A DNA stretch of 64,000 nt from Flavobacterium wongokense (GCF_021608265.1 NZ_JAKIHP010000002.1:620001-684000); one strand, 5' to 3'. Counted from the stretch's first letter, positions 46,676-57,293 are shown. Notes: generated by a model not told the origin, from the sequence alone. Translations and numbers: made by a program.

Positions 46676-49126
46676 TTAAAGTGTTTTAGCATTTTTAACC
46701 TTTTCATTGGTCAACGCCACTGCAATCACTTCGCTCATTTCCTTTACATAATGGAATTTCAAACCTTCAATATATTCCGCCTTGATTTCTTCGATGTCGC
46801 TTTTGTTTTCGTGGCAAAGGATAATCTCCTTGATGTTGGCTCTTTTGGCAGCCAGTATTTTTTCCTTGATTCCGCCAACAGGCAACACTTTTCCACGCAG
46901 TGTAATTTCACCCGTCATGGCAAGGTTTTTCCTGATTTTCTTTTGGGTAAGTAACGACACTAAAGAAGTCAGCATTGCAATTCCTGCGCTTGGTCCGTCT
47001 TTAGGTGTTGCACCTTCCGGAACATGCAAATGAATATTATACTTGCCTATCAATTCGTTCGTCAGGCCAAATGATTCTGCATTAGCTTTGATGTATTCGT
47101 AAGCAATCGTTGCCGATTCCTTCATTACTGTTCCTAAATTCCCTGTTAGTGTTAGGCTTCCTTTTCCTGCTGAAATTAAAGATTCTATGAATAAAATATC
47201 TCCTCCAACAGAAGTCCATGCCAAACCTGTCACTACTCCTGCAACCTCATTGCTCTCCGATTTATCACGTGTCATTTTTGGTGAACCCAAAATTTTGACA
47301 ATATCCTCATCGGTAAGTTTGGTGTTGTACTCCTCTTCCATCGCTACCGATTTGGCTGCGTTTCTAATAACCTGTGAAAGTTTTTGTTCCAGATTCCTAA
47401 CTCCGGATTCACGAGTGTAGCCTTCCACAATTTTTTCCAATTGCTTTTTGCCAATCGACAAATCCTTTGCCTTTAATCCGTGTTCCTTCAATTGTTTTGG
47501 CAGCAAATGTTTCCGCGCAATTTCTGTTTTCTCTTCAATGGTGTAACCCGACATTCGGATCACTTCCATCCTGTCTTTTAAGGCAGGTTGAATGGTCCCC
47601 ATATTGTTGGACGTTGCAATGAACATTACTTTTGAAAGATCATATCCCAATTCAAGGAAATTGTCATAAAAGTCATTATTCTGCTCAGGATCTAAAACTT
47701 CAAGTAAAGCTGAAGAAGGATCTCCGTGATGCGAATTCGACAATTTATCTATTTCGTCTAAAACGAATACAGGATTCGAAGTTCCCGCTTTTTTAATGCT
47801 TTGGATAATTCTTCCGGGCATTGCTCCAATATAAGTTTTCCTGTGGCCGCGGATTTCAGCTTCGTCCCTCAAACCGCCAAGTGATATACGAACATATTCC
47901 CTTCCCAATGCTTCTGCAATCGATTTTCCAATCGAAGTTTTACCAACACCCGGAGGTCCTGTCAAGCAAAGGATTGGCGATTTCATATCGTTACGCAGTT
48001 TTAAAACTGCCAAATGCTCGATAATTCTTTTTTTAACATCATCAAGTCCAAAATGGTCACGGTCCAAAATCGTTTGGGCGCGTTTTAAATCGAAATTGTC
48101 TTTGGAATACTGATTCCATGGCAATTCCAAAAACAACTCCAAATAACTTCTTTGAATTCCAAAATCGGGAGCCTGCGGATTCATGCGCTGCATTTTGGAA
48201 ATCTCTTTCTCAAAATGTTTCGCTGTTTTTGCATCCCAATTTTTAGCTTTCGCTTTCATACGCATTTCCTCTATTTCCTGCTCATTCGAAACGCCACCCA
48301 ATTCTTCCTGGATGGTTTTCATTTGCTGGTGTAGGAAATACTCACGCTGTTGCTGGTCTAAATCAAAACGGACTTTAGACTGTATGTCGTTTTTGAGCTC
48401 CAGTTTCTGAATCTCAATATTCATATAGCGCAAAGTTTCAAGTGCGCGTTCTTTAAGTACATTCACAGCCAACAAATCCTGTTTTTCCTTAACCGTAAGA
48501 TTCATATTGGATGAAACAAAATTGATAAGGAACGACTGGCTTTCAATGTTTTTGATGGCAAAGGTAGCCTCGGTTGGAATGTTTGGGCTTTCTTTTATAA
48601 TCTCGATTGCCAGTTCCCTGATGGAATCAGTGATGGCGTTAAATTCGGTGTCGTGCTTGCCTGGCCTTTTTTCCTCTACTTCTTTGATTGTAGCTCTTAA
48701 ATAAGGTACTTCAGCAGTAACGGCATCAATTTCAAAACGTTTTTTGCCCTGAAGGATTACTGTGATATTTCCATCAGGCATTTTTAATACACGAAGGATT
48801 TGGGCTACTGTTCCAACAGGATAGATATCGTTTTTGGTTGGATCTTCATCTTCTTCGTTTTTTTGGGCCACCACACCAATAATCTTATTTCCTGCATTGG
48901 CATCGTTGATAAGCTTTATGGATTTGTCCCTTCCTGCTGAGATTGGAATAACAACTCCGGGAAATAAAACGGTGTTGCGTAGAGGTAAAATTGGCAAAGA
49001 ACTGGGAAGTTCTTCATTATTCATTTCTTCCTCATCTTCGGGCGTCAAAAGAGGAATTAAATCGGTTTCGGTATCGAATTCTTGTAGTGACAAATTGTCA
49101 AAAGAAATAATATTGCGGTTTGACAT
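46676..49126 (-). CDS. lon: ATP-dependent protease La
   Basis: Lon degrades misfolded and regulatory proteins in the cytoplasm. The 816-residue protein has the N-terminal substrate domain ([20 protein letters not shown]), an AAA+ domain with Walker A GPPGVGKT, and the C-terminal serine-lysine protease domain with Ser713 in DGPSAGIAM and the catalytic Lys in [14 protein letters not shown]. The start at 49126 follows a short acidic N-terminus normal for Bacteroidota. It is expressed from its own promoter. Confidence 0.98.
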   Translation of the reverse strand: MSNRNIISFDNLSLQEFDTETDLIPLLTPEDEEEMNNEELPSSLPILPLRNTVLFPGVVIPISAGRDKSIKLINDANAGNKIIGVVAQKNEEDEDPTKNDIYPVGTVAQILRVLKMPDGNITVILQGKKRFEIDAVTAEVPYLRATIKEVEEKRPGKHDTEFNAITDSIRELAIEIIKESPNIPTEATFAIKNIESQSFLINFVSSNMNLTVKEKQDLLAVNVLKERALETLRYMNIEIQKLELKNDIQSKVRFDLDQQQREYFLHQQMKTIQEELGGVSNEQEIEEMRMKAKAKNWDAKTAKHFEKEISKMQRMNPQAPDFGIQRSYLELFLELPWNQYSKDNFDLKRAQTILDRDHFGLDDVKKRIIEHLAVLKLRNDMKSPILCLTGPPGVGKTSIGKSIAEALGREYVRISLGGLRDEAEIRGHRKTYIGAMPGRIIQSIKKAGTSNPVFVLDEIDKLSNSHHGDPSSALLEVLDPEQNNDFYDNFLELGYDLSKVMFIATSNNMGTIQPALKDRMEVIRMSGYTIEEKTEIARKHLLPKQLKEHGLKAKDLSIGKKQLEKIVEGYTRESGVRNLEQKLSQVIRNAAKSVAMEEEYNTKLTDEDIVKILGSPKMTRDKSESNEVAGVVTGLAWTSVGGDILFIESLISAGKGSLTLTGNLGTVMKESATIAYEYIKANAESFGLTNELIGKYNIHLHVPEGATPKDGPSAGIAMLTSLVSLLTQKKIRKNLAMTGEITLRGKVLPVGGIKEKILAAKRANIKEIILCHENKSDIEEIKAEYIEGLKFHYVKEMSEVIAVALTNEKVKNAKTL

Positions 49127-49173
49127 AGTGTTTGATTAGGTCAAAATGACATTAAAAAATTAGTAATGCTTAA

Positions 49174-49181
49174 CAAATGTA
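49174..49181 (-). promoter_or_regulatory. Probable lon -7 element
   Basis: On the minus strand TACATTTG (49181-49174) matches TAnnTTTG, 47 bp before the ATG. I see no good -33 element and no obvious heat-shock operator. The remaining 115 bp up to 49297 show nothing recognisable. Confidence 0.4.
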
Positions 49182-49297
49182 GGACATCTATCTTAGGAAA
49201 TAAATTAAAATCGATGTACAACAGTTGATTTTGGTTAAAATCGACATAGAATCCGATATTAACGATTAGCTACCTAATCAGTCAAGTATTGTGCCAT

Positions 49298-49337
49298 AAA
49301 AAAACCGCCTCGTTGTCATGACGAGGCGGTTTTTTTT
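49298..49337. terminator. Strong terminator of the FN3 lipoprotein gene
   Basis: ACCGCCTCGT (49304-49313) pairs with ACGAGGCGGT (49321-49330), flanked by A and T runs on either side, so it works on both strands. It lies 18 bp past the lipoprotein stop. Confidence 0.92.
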
Positions 49338-49355
49338 ATGATATCATAAGACTTT

Positions 49356-50531
49356 TTATTGGAACACAGCGTCTTCCATTTCAAAATCGAAAGAGCCATT
49401 AGTTACCTGAAAAGGTCCTGTAGGAGGATTGGTTCCATCATCCAGCATGTATGAAAAACTGAAGGTTCCCCTGATACGTTTTGTTGTTACATTGAATTCA
49501 GTAATCGTAATAGTTCCAGCCGATTCAATTTCAATAGTTGCGATAGGATTTGTAGGAGTTGAAATTATCAAGTCCACTTCCGCAGCTACTTCAGGCGCTT
49601 CAAATGCTCCGTAAAGGGTATAGGTTCCCGGTGCCCAAAATGCCTCATTTATTCTAAGATTGATTTCAACATTATTGGCCAAAGTTGGGTCTAGCGCATT
49701 TGAATCCCCTTGAATCCACAATACTTTTGAAGGATCACTTGTAGCCAATTTTGCCTTTAAACCTGTAAACGTATAAAGGAAAGGTTTCATGCCTGTAAAA
49801 GACTGGCCATTTACGGTTGCGTTCATGTAAGCAGGTGTGCCTACCGGTCCTGTACTTACTGCAGCTACGTGTGTTGGCCCAACCCATCCGCTATTTTCAG
49901 TTGCAGAGCATTTAGCCCTTACATAAAAATCAAAATTCCCGCTGGCCGAAACACCGGTTACCGTTGCAGTAGTATTACTCGAAGTGACAGTTGTTCCTGT
50001 GCCTAGTGCAAATCCAGCTGGTCCGAATTGAATTTCCCATTGTGTTTCTGTACCTCCGGCAATCCAAAGAAGATTCACATTGGTATTTACACCCGTATCC
50101 CTAACAGCAGTCAAACCTCCAGGATTATGGCAGTTTGGATTCGTCTGAACAGCTTCTACAGTTTCAGGCCCAGCCCAATTACTGCTTGAACTCTCACTAC
50201 AATTTGCCTTTACATAAAAATCATAGCTGTTATTTGAATTTAAACCAGTTACAATGCAGGTTGGATTTGAGGAAACTACAGTTGTTCCTGTACCGTGCGC
50301 AAACCCTTCAAGACCATATTCAACAGTCCATGAAGTTTCATCACTTCCAGGTTCCCAAGTTAATGTAACAGCATTGCTTGCAAAATCGCTAGCTACAAAA
50401 GCAGTAGGAGTATCACAATTGCCAAAATCATCTGGGTTTAATGCACCATCGATAGGTTCATTTTCACACGAAGTGAAAGTAAAAGATGTGAGGATTAGTA
50501 GAATTCCTGTGATGAATTTAAATTTGTTCAT
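49356..50531 (-). CDS. Fibronectin-III lipoprotein with DUF6252-like C-terminus
   Basis: The signal MNKFKFITGILLILTSFTFTSC has a lipobox (FTSC), so Cys22 should be lipidated. Two similar FN3 domains follow (about 40-125 and 130-220), each with the phrase L.GFA.GTGTTV.SSN, which points to a recent internal duplication. The C-terminal half (NATVNGQSFTG to the end) looks like the DUF6252 beta-domain found in surface lipoproteins of the phylum. The function is unknown; a carbohydrate- or surface-binding role is plausible. It is monocistronic. Confidence 0.78.
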   Translation of the reverse strand: MNKFKFITGILLILTSFTFTSCENEPIDGALNPDDFGNCDTPTAFVASDFASNAVTLTWEPGSDETSWTVEYGLEGFAHGTGTTVVSSNPTCIVTGLNSNNSYDFYVKANCSESSSSNWAGPETVEAVQTNPNCHNPGGLTAVRDTGVNTNVNLLWIAGGTETQWEIQFGPAGFALGTGTTVTSSNTTATVTGVSASGNFDFYVRAKCSATENSGWVGPTHVAAVSTGPVGTPAYMNATVNGQSFTGMKPFLYTFTGLKAKLATSDPSKVLWIQGDSNALDPTLANNVEINLRINEAFWAPGTYTLYGAFEAPEVAAEVDLIISTPTNPIATIEIESAGTITITEFNVTTKRIRGTFSFSYMLDDGTNPPTGPFQVTNGSFDFEMEDAVFQ

Positions 50532-50575
50532 GATAGATTTGATAAATTATTGTCCAAATATAATTTTTTTTGAAT

Positions 50576-51895
50576 TTACCGCAATGCTTTTTTCGGAATT
50601 CTCAATAATAATAACAAGCCTATTAAGAAAAATACGCCCAAAAATACAATTGCAAATCTCGGACTTCCAGTGATTTGGTCAATTAAGCCATACACCATCA
50701 TTCCGATAACAATTCCTATTTTTTCGGAGACATCAAAAAAACTGAAAAAAGAAGCCGTGTCTTCGGTTTCCGGTAAAAGTTTGGAATAAGTCGATCTTCC
50801 CAAAGACTGAATTCCACCCATTACCAATCCGACCAAACTTGCCATAACATAAAAATGCATTGGAGTAGTCATAAAATACGCCATTCCGCAAAGCAATAGC
50901 CAAAAAGCATTTAGCGCAATCAGCACGTTTATATTCCCAAATTTCGCTGAAGCTTTTGAAGTCAGAAGTGCTCCGGCTATAGCGATTAACTGGATTAAAA
51001 GAATGCATGTTATCAATCCGGTTTGGCTTTCTTCGGGACTGCTCCACTCGATTTCCTGTGCTCCAAAATAAGTTGCGACAAGCATCACCGTCTGCACCGC
51101 CATGCTGAAAACAAAAAAACTCAGCAGATATCTTTTTAATGGAATTTCAGACTGTAGCATTTTCCAGACTTTTTTGAGTTCCCTAAAACCTTTGAAAATT
51201 ATCGAAAAACTGACATCCTTATTATTGGAGTTTCCTTTTGGAAGATAGAAATAAGTGTACTTACTGAAAACAATCCACCAGATTCCAACCGTCATAAACG
51301 AATAACGCATCGCTTTCATCGCTGCTTCGCCAGGCGTTCCTGAAATGTTGAAAAGCGTTGGTTTCATTATCATTGCCAAATTGATGATCAGCAGTATGAC
51401 ACTTCCGATATAACCCAACGAATAACCTTTGGCGCTGACTTTATCCTGTTGTTCAGGAAAAGCGATATCGGGTAAATACGAATTATAGAAAACCAAACTT
51501 CCCCAAAAACCAATCAATCCGAAAAAGTAGAACATCAGACCCAATCCGATATTCTGAATATCGAACCAATACAGCCCTATGCATGATAAGGCACCGATAT
51601 AGTTAAAGATGCGCATGAATATTTTCTTGTTCCCCATATAATCTGCAATCCCGGAAAGCAATGGTGAAAAAAGTGCCACGCACAAAAAAGCTCCGGCTGT
51701 CACAAAACTGATTAGTGCCGAGTTTTTAAAACTATAACCCATCACCGTGACATAAGGATTGTCCTTGTCAAATAAAGCATTATAAAATATTGGAAAAACT
51801 GCCGAAGCAATCACAAGGCTGTAAACCGAATTAGCCCAATCATAGAAAGCCCAGGCGTTGAGTAATTTTGGGTGACCTTTTGGAAGTATTGGCAT
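50576..51895 (-). CDS. UMF1-family MFS transporter (Atg22-like)
   Basis: The 439-residue protein starts with the family hallmark NAWAFYDWANSVYSLVIASAVFP and has about 12 membrane helices. The second half contains GGIQSLGRSTYSKLLPETEDTASFFSFFDVSEK, the Atg22/UMF1 signature. The eukaryotic relatives export amino acids from vacuoles; the bacterial substrate is unknown. The preceding gene on the strand, an M48 lipoprotein, is separated by a terminator. Confidence 0.88.
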   Translation of the reverse strand: MPILPKGHPKLLNAWAFYDWANSVYSLVIASAVFPIFYNALFDKDNPYVTVMGYSFKNSALISFVTAGAFLCVALFSPLLSGIADYMGNKKIFMRIFNYIGALSCIGLYWFDIQNIGLGLMFYFFGLIGFWGSLVFYNSYLPDIAFPEQQDKVSAKGYSLGYIGSVILLIINLAMIMKPTLFNISGTPGEAAMKAMRYSFMTVGIWWIVFSKYTYFYLPKGNSNNKDVSFSIIFKGFRELKKVWKMLQSEIPLKRYLLSFFVFSMAVQTVMLVATYFGAQEIEWSSPEESQTGLITCILLIQLIAIAGALLTSKASAKFGNINVLIALNAFWLLLCGMAYFMTTPMHFYVMASLVGLVMGGIQSLGRSTYSKLLPETEDTASFFSFFDVSEKIGIVIGMMVYGLIDQITGSPRFAIVFLGVFFLIGLLLLLRIPKKALR

Positions 51896-51911
51896 AAAAA
51901 AGCTTTTAAAT

Positions 51912-51938
51912 AAAAAATCCCGACTTAAATCGGGATTA
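51912..51938 (-). terminator. Terminator of the M48 lipoprotein gene
   Basis: AATCCCGA (51916-51923) pairs with TCGGGATT (51930-51937) around CTTAAA, followed on the minus strand by TTTTTA. Confidence 0.85.
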
Positions 51939-51966
51939 AATATACTCTTTTTTTGGTATTGGCATG

Positions 51967-52785
51967 TTATTTAAACGTTACGCCAAATTTCAAGGCTTCT
52001 GCTTTTGCCACCGGAACCAGTTTTTTTAAGTTGGCAATCCTTGTTTGGTCTGAAGGGTGTGTACTCATAAATTCTGGCGGAGCATTTCCTCCCGAAGCTT
52101 TTGACATTCTTGACCAGAAAACAACTGCCTGCTCTGGATTGTAACCCGCGATTGCCATCAGCGTTAAACCAATCTGGTCGGCTTCTGTTTCGTGGCTTCT
52201 GCTAAAAGGCAGCATTCCTCCAATTTCTGTAGTGGCACCATAAGCGGTCATTGCAATCTGTTGGGTTTCGGCACTTTTGCCTCCTGTTGCCGCAGCAACT
52301 CCAACAGCTCCTAACTGTTGCAACATTCCGGCGCTCATCCTTTGTTGCCCATGATTGGCCAAAGCATGCGAAACCTCATGTCCTAAAACGGTAGCCAAAC
52401 CTGCTTCGTCTTTTGTAATAGGAAGGATTCCTGAATAAACTACAATTTTTCCGCCAGGCATACACCAGGCATTGACTTCTTTGCTTTCAACCAGTTTGTA
52501 TTCCCATTGATAATCTTTCAGATAACCCTGATGTCCATTGGCATTCAGCCACTTTTCAGCGGCATTTTTGATTTTTGTCCCAACAGTTACTACTTTATTA
52601 GCATCTGCTGTTCCTGAAATTACTTTATTTTCCTTTAAGAAAGTACCGTATTGTGCAAATGCCGAAGGCAATATTTCACTGTTCGGAACCAAGGCTAAAG
52701 TACTTTTTCCTGTAAACGGATTTTCGGCACACGATATGGCTAAGCCTATCGCAACGACACCGCATAATAAAATTCTATTTCTCAT
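51967..52785 (-). CDS. M48-family metallopeptidase lipoprotein (LoiP/YcaL-like)
   Basis: The ATG at 52785 gives a lipoprotein signal (MRNRILLCGVVAIGLAISC, lipobox AISC); an in-frame ATG at 52809 only lengthens it. The zinc motif HEVSH is at residues 136-140 and the third ligand lies in ETEAD downstream. VNAWCMPGGKIVVYSGIL and STHPSDQTRI are conserved in the group. It should be a periplasmic or outer-membrane-anchored protease, possibly in envelope quality control. It starts 37 bp after the GH31 stop and may be read from that transcript. Confidence 0.9.
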   Translation of the reverse strand: MRNRILLCGVVAIGLAISCAENPFTGKSTLALVPNSEILPSAFAQYGTFLKENKVISGTADANKVVTVGTKIKNAAEKWLNANGHQGYLKDYQWEYKLVESKEVNAWCMPGGKIVVYSGILPITKDEAGLATVLGHEVSHALANHGQQRMSAGMLQQLGAVGVAAATGGKSAETQQIAMTAYGATTEIGGMLPFSRSHETEADQIGLTLMAIAGYNPEQAVVFWSRMSKASGGNAPPEFMSTHPSDQTRIANLKKLVPVAKAEALKFGVTFK

Positions 52786-52822
52786 AACGTTTGGTTTTAG
52801 TAACTTCAAATTTAGGAAAATA

Positions 52823-55222
52823 TTATGCGCCGATTATATGTAATTCTGTGAAATCTTTATATAATATCAATGTGTTGCCACCATTAAACTGAAGTGAATC
52901 CAATGATATTTTTTCGTTGTCGACTTCTATTTTCTTCACTTTGAAAGGCAGTGATTTGAGATTGATCCTGAAATTGGAATAATTGGTTTCAAAGGTTCCT
53001 TCCTTATGTTGCTGAATGATAAGCTCTTTCTCTTTTCCGTTTAAGGTAAAGGTGCGAAGTGAAAATCTTCCTTTGTTATAATCATAGCCATCCTGGGCAT
53101 CTTCATAAACGGTTGATTTTTCCTTTCCTAATTTATAATACACATCCAAAGTCAATTCATCAAACTGCAATTCACCCACATATTGCTGTACCGGATATTT
53201 AGGAATGATGGCTCCTTCCTTTACAAAAATAGGAATCTGGTCAAAATCGGTTTTGATCCAAAGTTCTTTTTTGCCTTCTACTAGTTCGTTTGTCCAGTAG
53301 TTGTACCAATTTCCTTTTGGGATATACATTCTGCGTCCTTGTGCATTGGGTTCCAATATTGGGCAAACCAAAATCTGGTTACCAAAAATAAATTCATCCG
53401 TTCGGTAATGTGTGTGCATGTCATCCTGATCGAAATACACCAAAGGCTTCAGCATTGGCGTTCCTTCATTGACATACTGCCAGAACATCGTGTACAAATA
53501 CGGTAGCAATTGGTAACGCAATTCAACGAATTTCCTTGTGATGTCGATTACTTCTTCGCCAAACGACCAAGGTTCCTGTTCGCCATGATCTCCCGAAGAG
53601 TGTGTCCTACAGAAGGGATGGAATACTCCAAGCTGAATCCAACGAGCATACAATTCGCCCGAAGGCTGTTCCGCAAATCCACCAATGTCAGAACCTGTGA
53701 ATCCCATTCCCGAGATCGACATTCGTTGCATTTGAATGTTGGCAATCCATAAATGTTCCCAGCTTGCAACATTGTCGCCAGTCCAGGACGAAGTATATCT
53801 TTGTGCTCCCGAATAAGCCGAACGCGTGATGATAAAAGGCCTTTTCGGATACGCAAAACGTTTTACACCTTCATAGGTTGCGCGTGCCATCTGCGTTCCG
53901 TAAATATTATGTGCTTTCCTGTGGCTGCACGGATTTCCATCATAATCGTGACGGACATCATAAGGAAAAGTTTTTCCCGGAACGTCCATAACTGCGGGTT
54001 CATTCATATCGTTCCAAACGCCCTTCACGCCTATTTCCGAAATCAGTTCCTTAAACAATCCTGCCCACCATTCGCGGACTTCCGGATTGGTATAATCGGG
54101 GAAATTGCATTCACCAGGCCAGACTTTTCCTTTCATATAAGGGCCATCGGCACGTTTGCAGAAATATTCATTTTTCAAGGCTTCCTGGTACACCCAGTAA
54201 TCCTTATCGATTTTGATTCCGGGATCAATAATGACCACAGTTTTGAAACCATCTTTAGCCAGTTCGGCAACCATTCGTTTTGGTTCGGGGAAGTATTCCT
54301 TGCTCCAGGTGAAGCAGCGGAAACCTTCCATATAATCAATATCGAGGTAAATGGCATCGCACGGAATTCGGAGTTCCCTAAATTTGCTGGTAACTTCCTT
54401 TACTTTACTTTCCGGATAATAACTCCATTTACATTGGTGGTAACCTAGAGTCCACATTGGCGGAAGCTCCGGTTTTCCTGTTAAATGCGTATAAGTCGTA
54501 ACCACATCCGACATTTTCGGGCCATAAACAAAGTAGTAATTCATTTCGCCACCTTCTGCCCAAAAGCTCGTTACATTTCGTTTTTCCTGGCAAAAATCAA
54601 AAAAAGTCCTAAACGTATTATCAAAGAAAACGCCGTAGGCTTTGTGGTGGTGCAATCCGATGTAGAATGGAACTACTTTATACAACGGCTCCTGGTCTTT
54701 ATGAAATGCGTATTGGTCGGTTGCCCAGTTTTCAACACGCTTTCCTTTTAGGTTCAAATGTGTTGGCTTGTCTCCCATTCCGTAAAAACTTTCTCCGTCT
54801 TTGGAGACTTTACTCATTTTTACAATGTTGCCGCCATATTCATAATGTTCTTCCCAATGGAAACCGATTTCATCTTCGAGAATGGTAAATCCGTCAATGT
54901 CGTGAATTGATATTTTTAAATCCTTCTTATTGACTTTACAAAATACCTTGCTGGTTTTTATCAGGTAATAGGTATTTTCTTCAACAACTTCCAATTGGTT
55001 GTAACCATGCGATTGTGTTTTGTCAATGGCATACGAAAAATCATTGCTGAAATAACCTTTGGTTGTGTACCTGAAACGGATTAAACTATCGCGGAGAATG
55101 GTAATCTTTAAAATGACATTGTTAACGGTATGAAAATAAATACTGTCAACATCTTGCTCAAAACTAATTACTTTGGAAGGAAACTGGTCTCCTTTGTATT
55201 CCAATTCTTGGTTGGTAATCAT
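52823..55222 (-). CDS. Glycoside hydrolase family 31 alpha-glucosidase
   Basis: The 799-residue enzyme has an N-terminal beta-sandwich, a (beta/alpha)8 barrel and C-terminal beta domains including a DUF5110-like module. The nucleophile is Asp405 in GVWNDMNEP and the acid/base Asp lies in FTGSDIGGF; YHQCKWSYYPE and YLDIDYM are typical of GH31. It probably releases glucose from alpha-linked oligosaccharides. There is no signal peptide, so it is cytoplasmic and fits intracellular glucan turnover. It follows the glgB terminator and has its own -7 element. Confidence 0.94.
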   Translation of the reverse strand: MITNQELEYKGDQFPSKVISFEQDVDSIYFHTVNNVILKITILRDSLIRFRYTTKGYFSNDFSYAIDKTQSHGYNQLEVVEENTYYLIKTSKVFCKVNKKDLKISIHDIDGFTILEDEIGFHWEEHYEYGGNIVKMSKVSKDGESFYGMGDKPTHLNLKGKRVENWATDQYAFHKDQEPLYKVVPFYIGLHHHKAYGVFFDNTFRTFFDFCQEKRNVTSFWAEGGEMNYYFVYGPKMSDVVTTYTHLTGKPELPPMWTLGYHQCKWSYYPESKVKEVTSKFRELRIPCDAIYLDIDYMEGFRCFTWSKEYFPEPKRMVAELAKDGFKTVVIIDPGIKIDKDYWVYQEALKNEYFCKRADGPYMKGKVWPGECNFPDYTNPEVREWWAGLFKELISEIGVKGVWNDMNEPAVMDVPGKTFPYDVRHDYDGNPCSHRKAHNIYGTQMARATYEGVKRFAYPKRPFIITRSAYSGAQRYTSSWTGDNVASWEHLWIANIQMQRMSISGMGFTGSDIGGFAEQPSGELYARWIQLGVFHPFCRTHSSGDHGEQEPWSFGEEVIDITRKFVELRYQLLPYLYTMFWQYVNEGTPMLKPLVYFDQDDMHTHYRTDEFIFGNQILVCPILEPNAQGRRMYIPKGNWYNYWTNELVEGKKELWIKTDFDQIPIFVKEGAIIPKYPVQQYVGELQFDELTLDVYYKLGKEKSTVYEDAQDGYDYNKGRFSLRTFTLNGKEKELIIQQHKEGTFETNYSNFRINLKSLPFKVKKIEVDNEKISLDSLQFNGGNTLILYKDFTELHIIGA

Positions 55223-55245
55223 ATGGATTTTTTTGTGTCGAGTGC

Positions 55246-55253
55246 CAAATTTA
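55246..55253 (-). promoter_or_regulatory. Probable -7 element of the GH31 gene
   Basis: On the minus strand TAAATTTG (55253-55246) matches TAnnTTTG, 23 bp before the ATG. CATCTTTG a few bases upstream is a one-mismatch alternative. Confidence 0.45.
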
Positions 55254-55330
55254 CAAAGATGGAACCTAAAACCTATTAAGTTGGATGAGTAGTTTTCAAC
55301 TACAACGTTTGCGATTAATGATAAAAAAAC

Positions 55331-55359
55331 AAAGCCACGGAATGTTGAGCTTCCGTGGC
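55331..55359 (-). terminator. Terminator of the glgE-glgB operon
   Basis: GCCACGGAA (55334-55342) pairs with TTCCGTGGC (55351-55359) around an 8-nt loop, followed on the minus strand by TTTGTTTTTTTA. It isolates the GH31 gene from the operon. Confidence 0.9.
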
Positions 55360-55375
55360 GAATTAATAGAACCTT

Positions 55376-57280
55376 TTACGAAATTTTATAGACCGAAACT
55401 CCCAACGGTGGCAAAGTCAGTTCTGCCGAATAATCCCTGTAATTCCAAGGTGTTTTATCAATTTTGATTGGTTTGGAAGCCACAACTCCGCTTCCACCAT
55501 ATTCGGTGCTGTCGGAATTGAAGATTTGTGTCAGTTTTCCTTTTGTCGGCAAACCAATACGGTAATTATCACGTACAACCGGAGTAAAATTGCAAACCAC
55601 GATGAGGCTTTCCTTTTCGTTGTTTCCTTTGCGGATGTAACTCAATACAGCATTTTCACTATCGGTATAATTAATCCATTCAAAACCATCTACGTGGAAC
55701 TGCTTTTCATACAGCGCCGGATTGTTTTTGTACAGATTGTTTAAATCGGTGATGCACTTTTTGATACCATCGTGATAGCCAAACTGCAGCAAATGCCAAT
55801 CCAGGCTTCCTTCAAAATTCCATTCAGAACTTTGCCCAAACTCAGCTCCCATAAATAATAAATTCGTTCCCGGATGTGTAAACATATAGCCATACAACAA
55901 ACGAAGATTGGCAAATTTCTGCCATTCATCGCCGGTCATCCTTCCTAAAATGGAATGCTTACCATAAACCACTTCATCGTGCGAAAGCGGAAGCATAAAA
56001 TTTTCCGTAAAAGCATACGTCATCGAGAAAGTCAAATCATTTTGATGGTATCTTCTGTAAACACTTTCCTTTTTGAAATATTGCAACGTATCGTGCATCC
56101 AGCCCATCATCCATTTCATTCCGAATCCAAGCCCGCCAATAAATGTTGGGCGCGAAACCATTGGAAAACTGGTACTTTCCTCGGCAATGGTTTGTGTGTC
56201 GGGGAAATTGGAATAAACTGCTTCATTGAAATCCTTTAGGAAACTAATCGTATCTAAGTTTTCCCTTCCACCGTAAATGTTCGGTTCCCATTCGCCATCT
56301 TTTCTGGAATAATCCAAATAAAGCATCGAAGCAACCGCATCAACACGTAAACCGTCAGCGTGGTATTGGCTCAGCCAAAAAATCGCATTGCTGATAAGGA
56401 ACGAACGCACTTCATTTCGTCCATAATTAAAAACTAAACTTTTCCAATCAGGATGATACCCTTTTCTTCGGTCGGGATGTTCGTATAAATTGGAACCATC
56501 AAAAAATCCAAGTCCGTGAGCATCATCAGGGAAATGCGATGGAACCCAATCCAAAATCACTCCTATTCCGGCCTGATGCAGTTTGTCTACCAAAACCATA
56601 AAATCCTGTGGCTTTCCAAAACGGGAAGTCGGTGCAAAATAACCAACCAACTGATAACCCCATGATGGATCGTAAGGATATTCCATTATTGGCATAAACT
56701 CAACGTGCGTGAAACCGGTTTCCTTTACGTAATCTACCAATTGATCCGCCAATTCGAGATAAGTCAAAAACTTGCCTTCCTTATTCCTGCGCCACGAACC
56801 CAAATGTACTTCGTATACCGAAAACGGCTTGTCTAAACCATTCTTGTCCTTTCGGCTGTCCATCCATTTTTTGTCTTTCCATTTATAGTCCAAATCCCAA
56901 ATGACAGAAGCCGTTTGCGGTGGATGCTCGCAATACAAAGCAAATGGATCGGCTTTTTCAGTGATGATTCCGCCGTTATTGGACTGGATTTTATATTTAT
57001 AGGTCGTGCCTTTTTCAACTCCTGGAATGAATCCTTCCCAAATGCCGGAAGCGTCCCAACGCACATTCAATTGGTGCTCGCCCTGAATCCAATAATTGAA
57101 ATCTCCAACCACAGAAACCGAACGTGCCGATGGTGCCCAAACCGCAAAGTAAACGCCTTTTACACCGTTCACCTCAATAAGGTGTGCGCCCATTTTTTCG
57201 TATAACTTAAAATGCTTTCCTGCCTTGAATAAATCGATATCGAAATCGGTAAAAAGCGAATGTGGCTGTACTTGGTTCAT
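55376..57280 (-). CDS. glgB: 1,4-alpha-glucan branching enzyme
   Basis: GlgB cuts alpha-1,4 chains and rejoins them as alpha-1,6 branches. The 634-residue protein has a CBM48 module (about 30-115, GVYFAVWAPSARSVSVVGDFNYW) and a GH13_9 barrel with nucleophile Asp314 in GLRVDAVASMLY, acid/base Glu in TIAEEST and the third acid in LSHDEVVYGK. The C-terminal beta domain ends PPLGVSVYKIS. It lacks the long N1 domain of the E. coli enzyme, as in many bacteria. It is the last gene of the glgE operon, 13 bp after the delta-60 gene. Confidence 0.96.
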   Translation of the reverse strand: MNQVQPHSLFTDFDIDLFKAGKHFKLYEKMGAHLIEVNGVKGVYFAVWAPSARSVSVVGDFNYWIQGEHQLNVRWDASGIWEGFIPGVEKGTTYKYKIQSNNGGIITEKADPFALYCEHPPQTASVIWDLDYKWKDKKWMDSRKDKNGLDKPFSVYEVHLGSWRRNKEGKFLTYLELADQLVDYVKETGFTHVEFMPIMEYPYDPSWGYQLVGYFAPTSRFGKPQDFMVLVDKLHQAGIGVILDWVPSHFPDDAHGLGFFDGSNLYEHPDRRKGYHPDWKSLVFNYGRNEVRSFLISNAIFWLSQYHADGLRVDAVASMLYLDYSRKDGEWEPNIYGGRENLDTISFLKDFNEAVYSNFPDTQTIAEESTSFPMVSRPTFIGGLGFGMKWMMGWMHDTLQYFKKESVYRRYHQNDLTFSMTYAFTENFMLPLSHDEVVYGKHSILGRMTGDEWQKFANLRLLYGYMFTHPGTNLLFMGAEFGQSSEWNFEGSLDWHLLQFGYHDGIKKCITDLNNLYKNNPALYEKQFHVDGFEWINYTDSENAVLSYIRKGNNEKESLIVVCNFTPVVRDNYRIGLPTKGKLTQIFNSDSTEYGGSGVVASKPIKIDKTPWNYRDYSAELTLPPLGVSVYKIS

Positions 57281-57293
57281 TATACTGTTGTGT

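Noticed and set aside
53753..54448. A long open frame (231 codons) on the plus strand inside the GH31 gene
   Set aside because: It is fully antisense to a gene with clear catalytic motifs; no promoter or recognisable domain is present.
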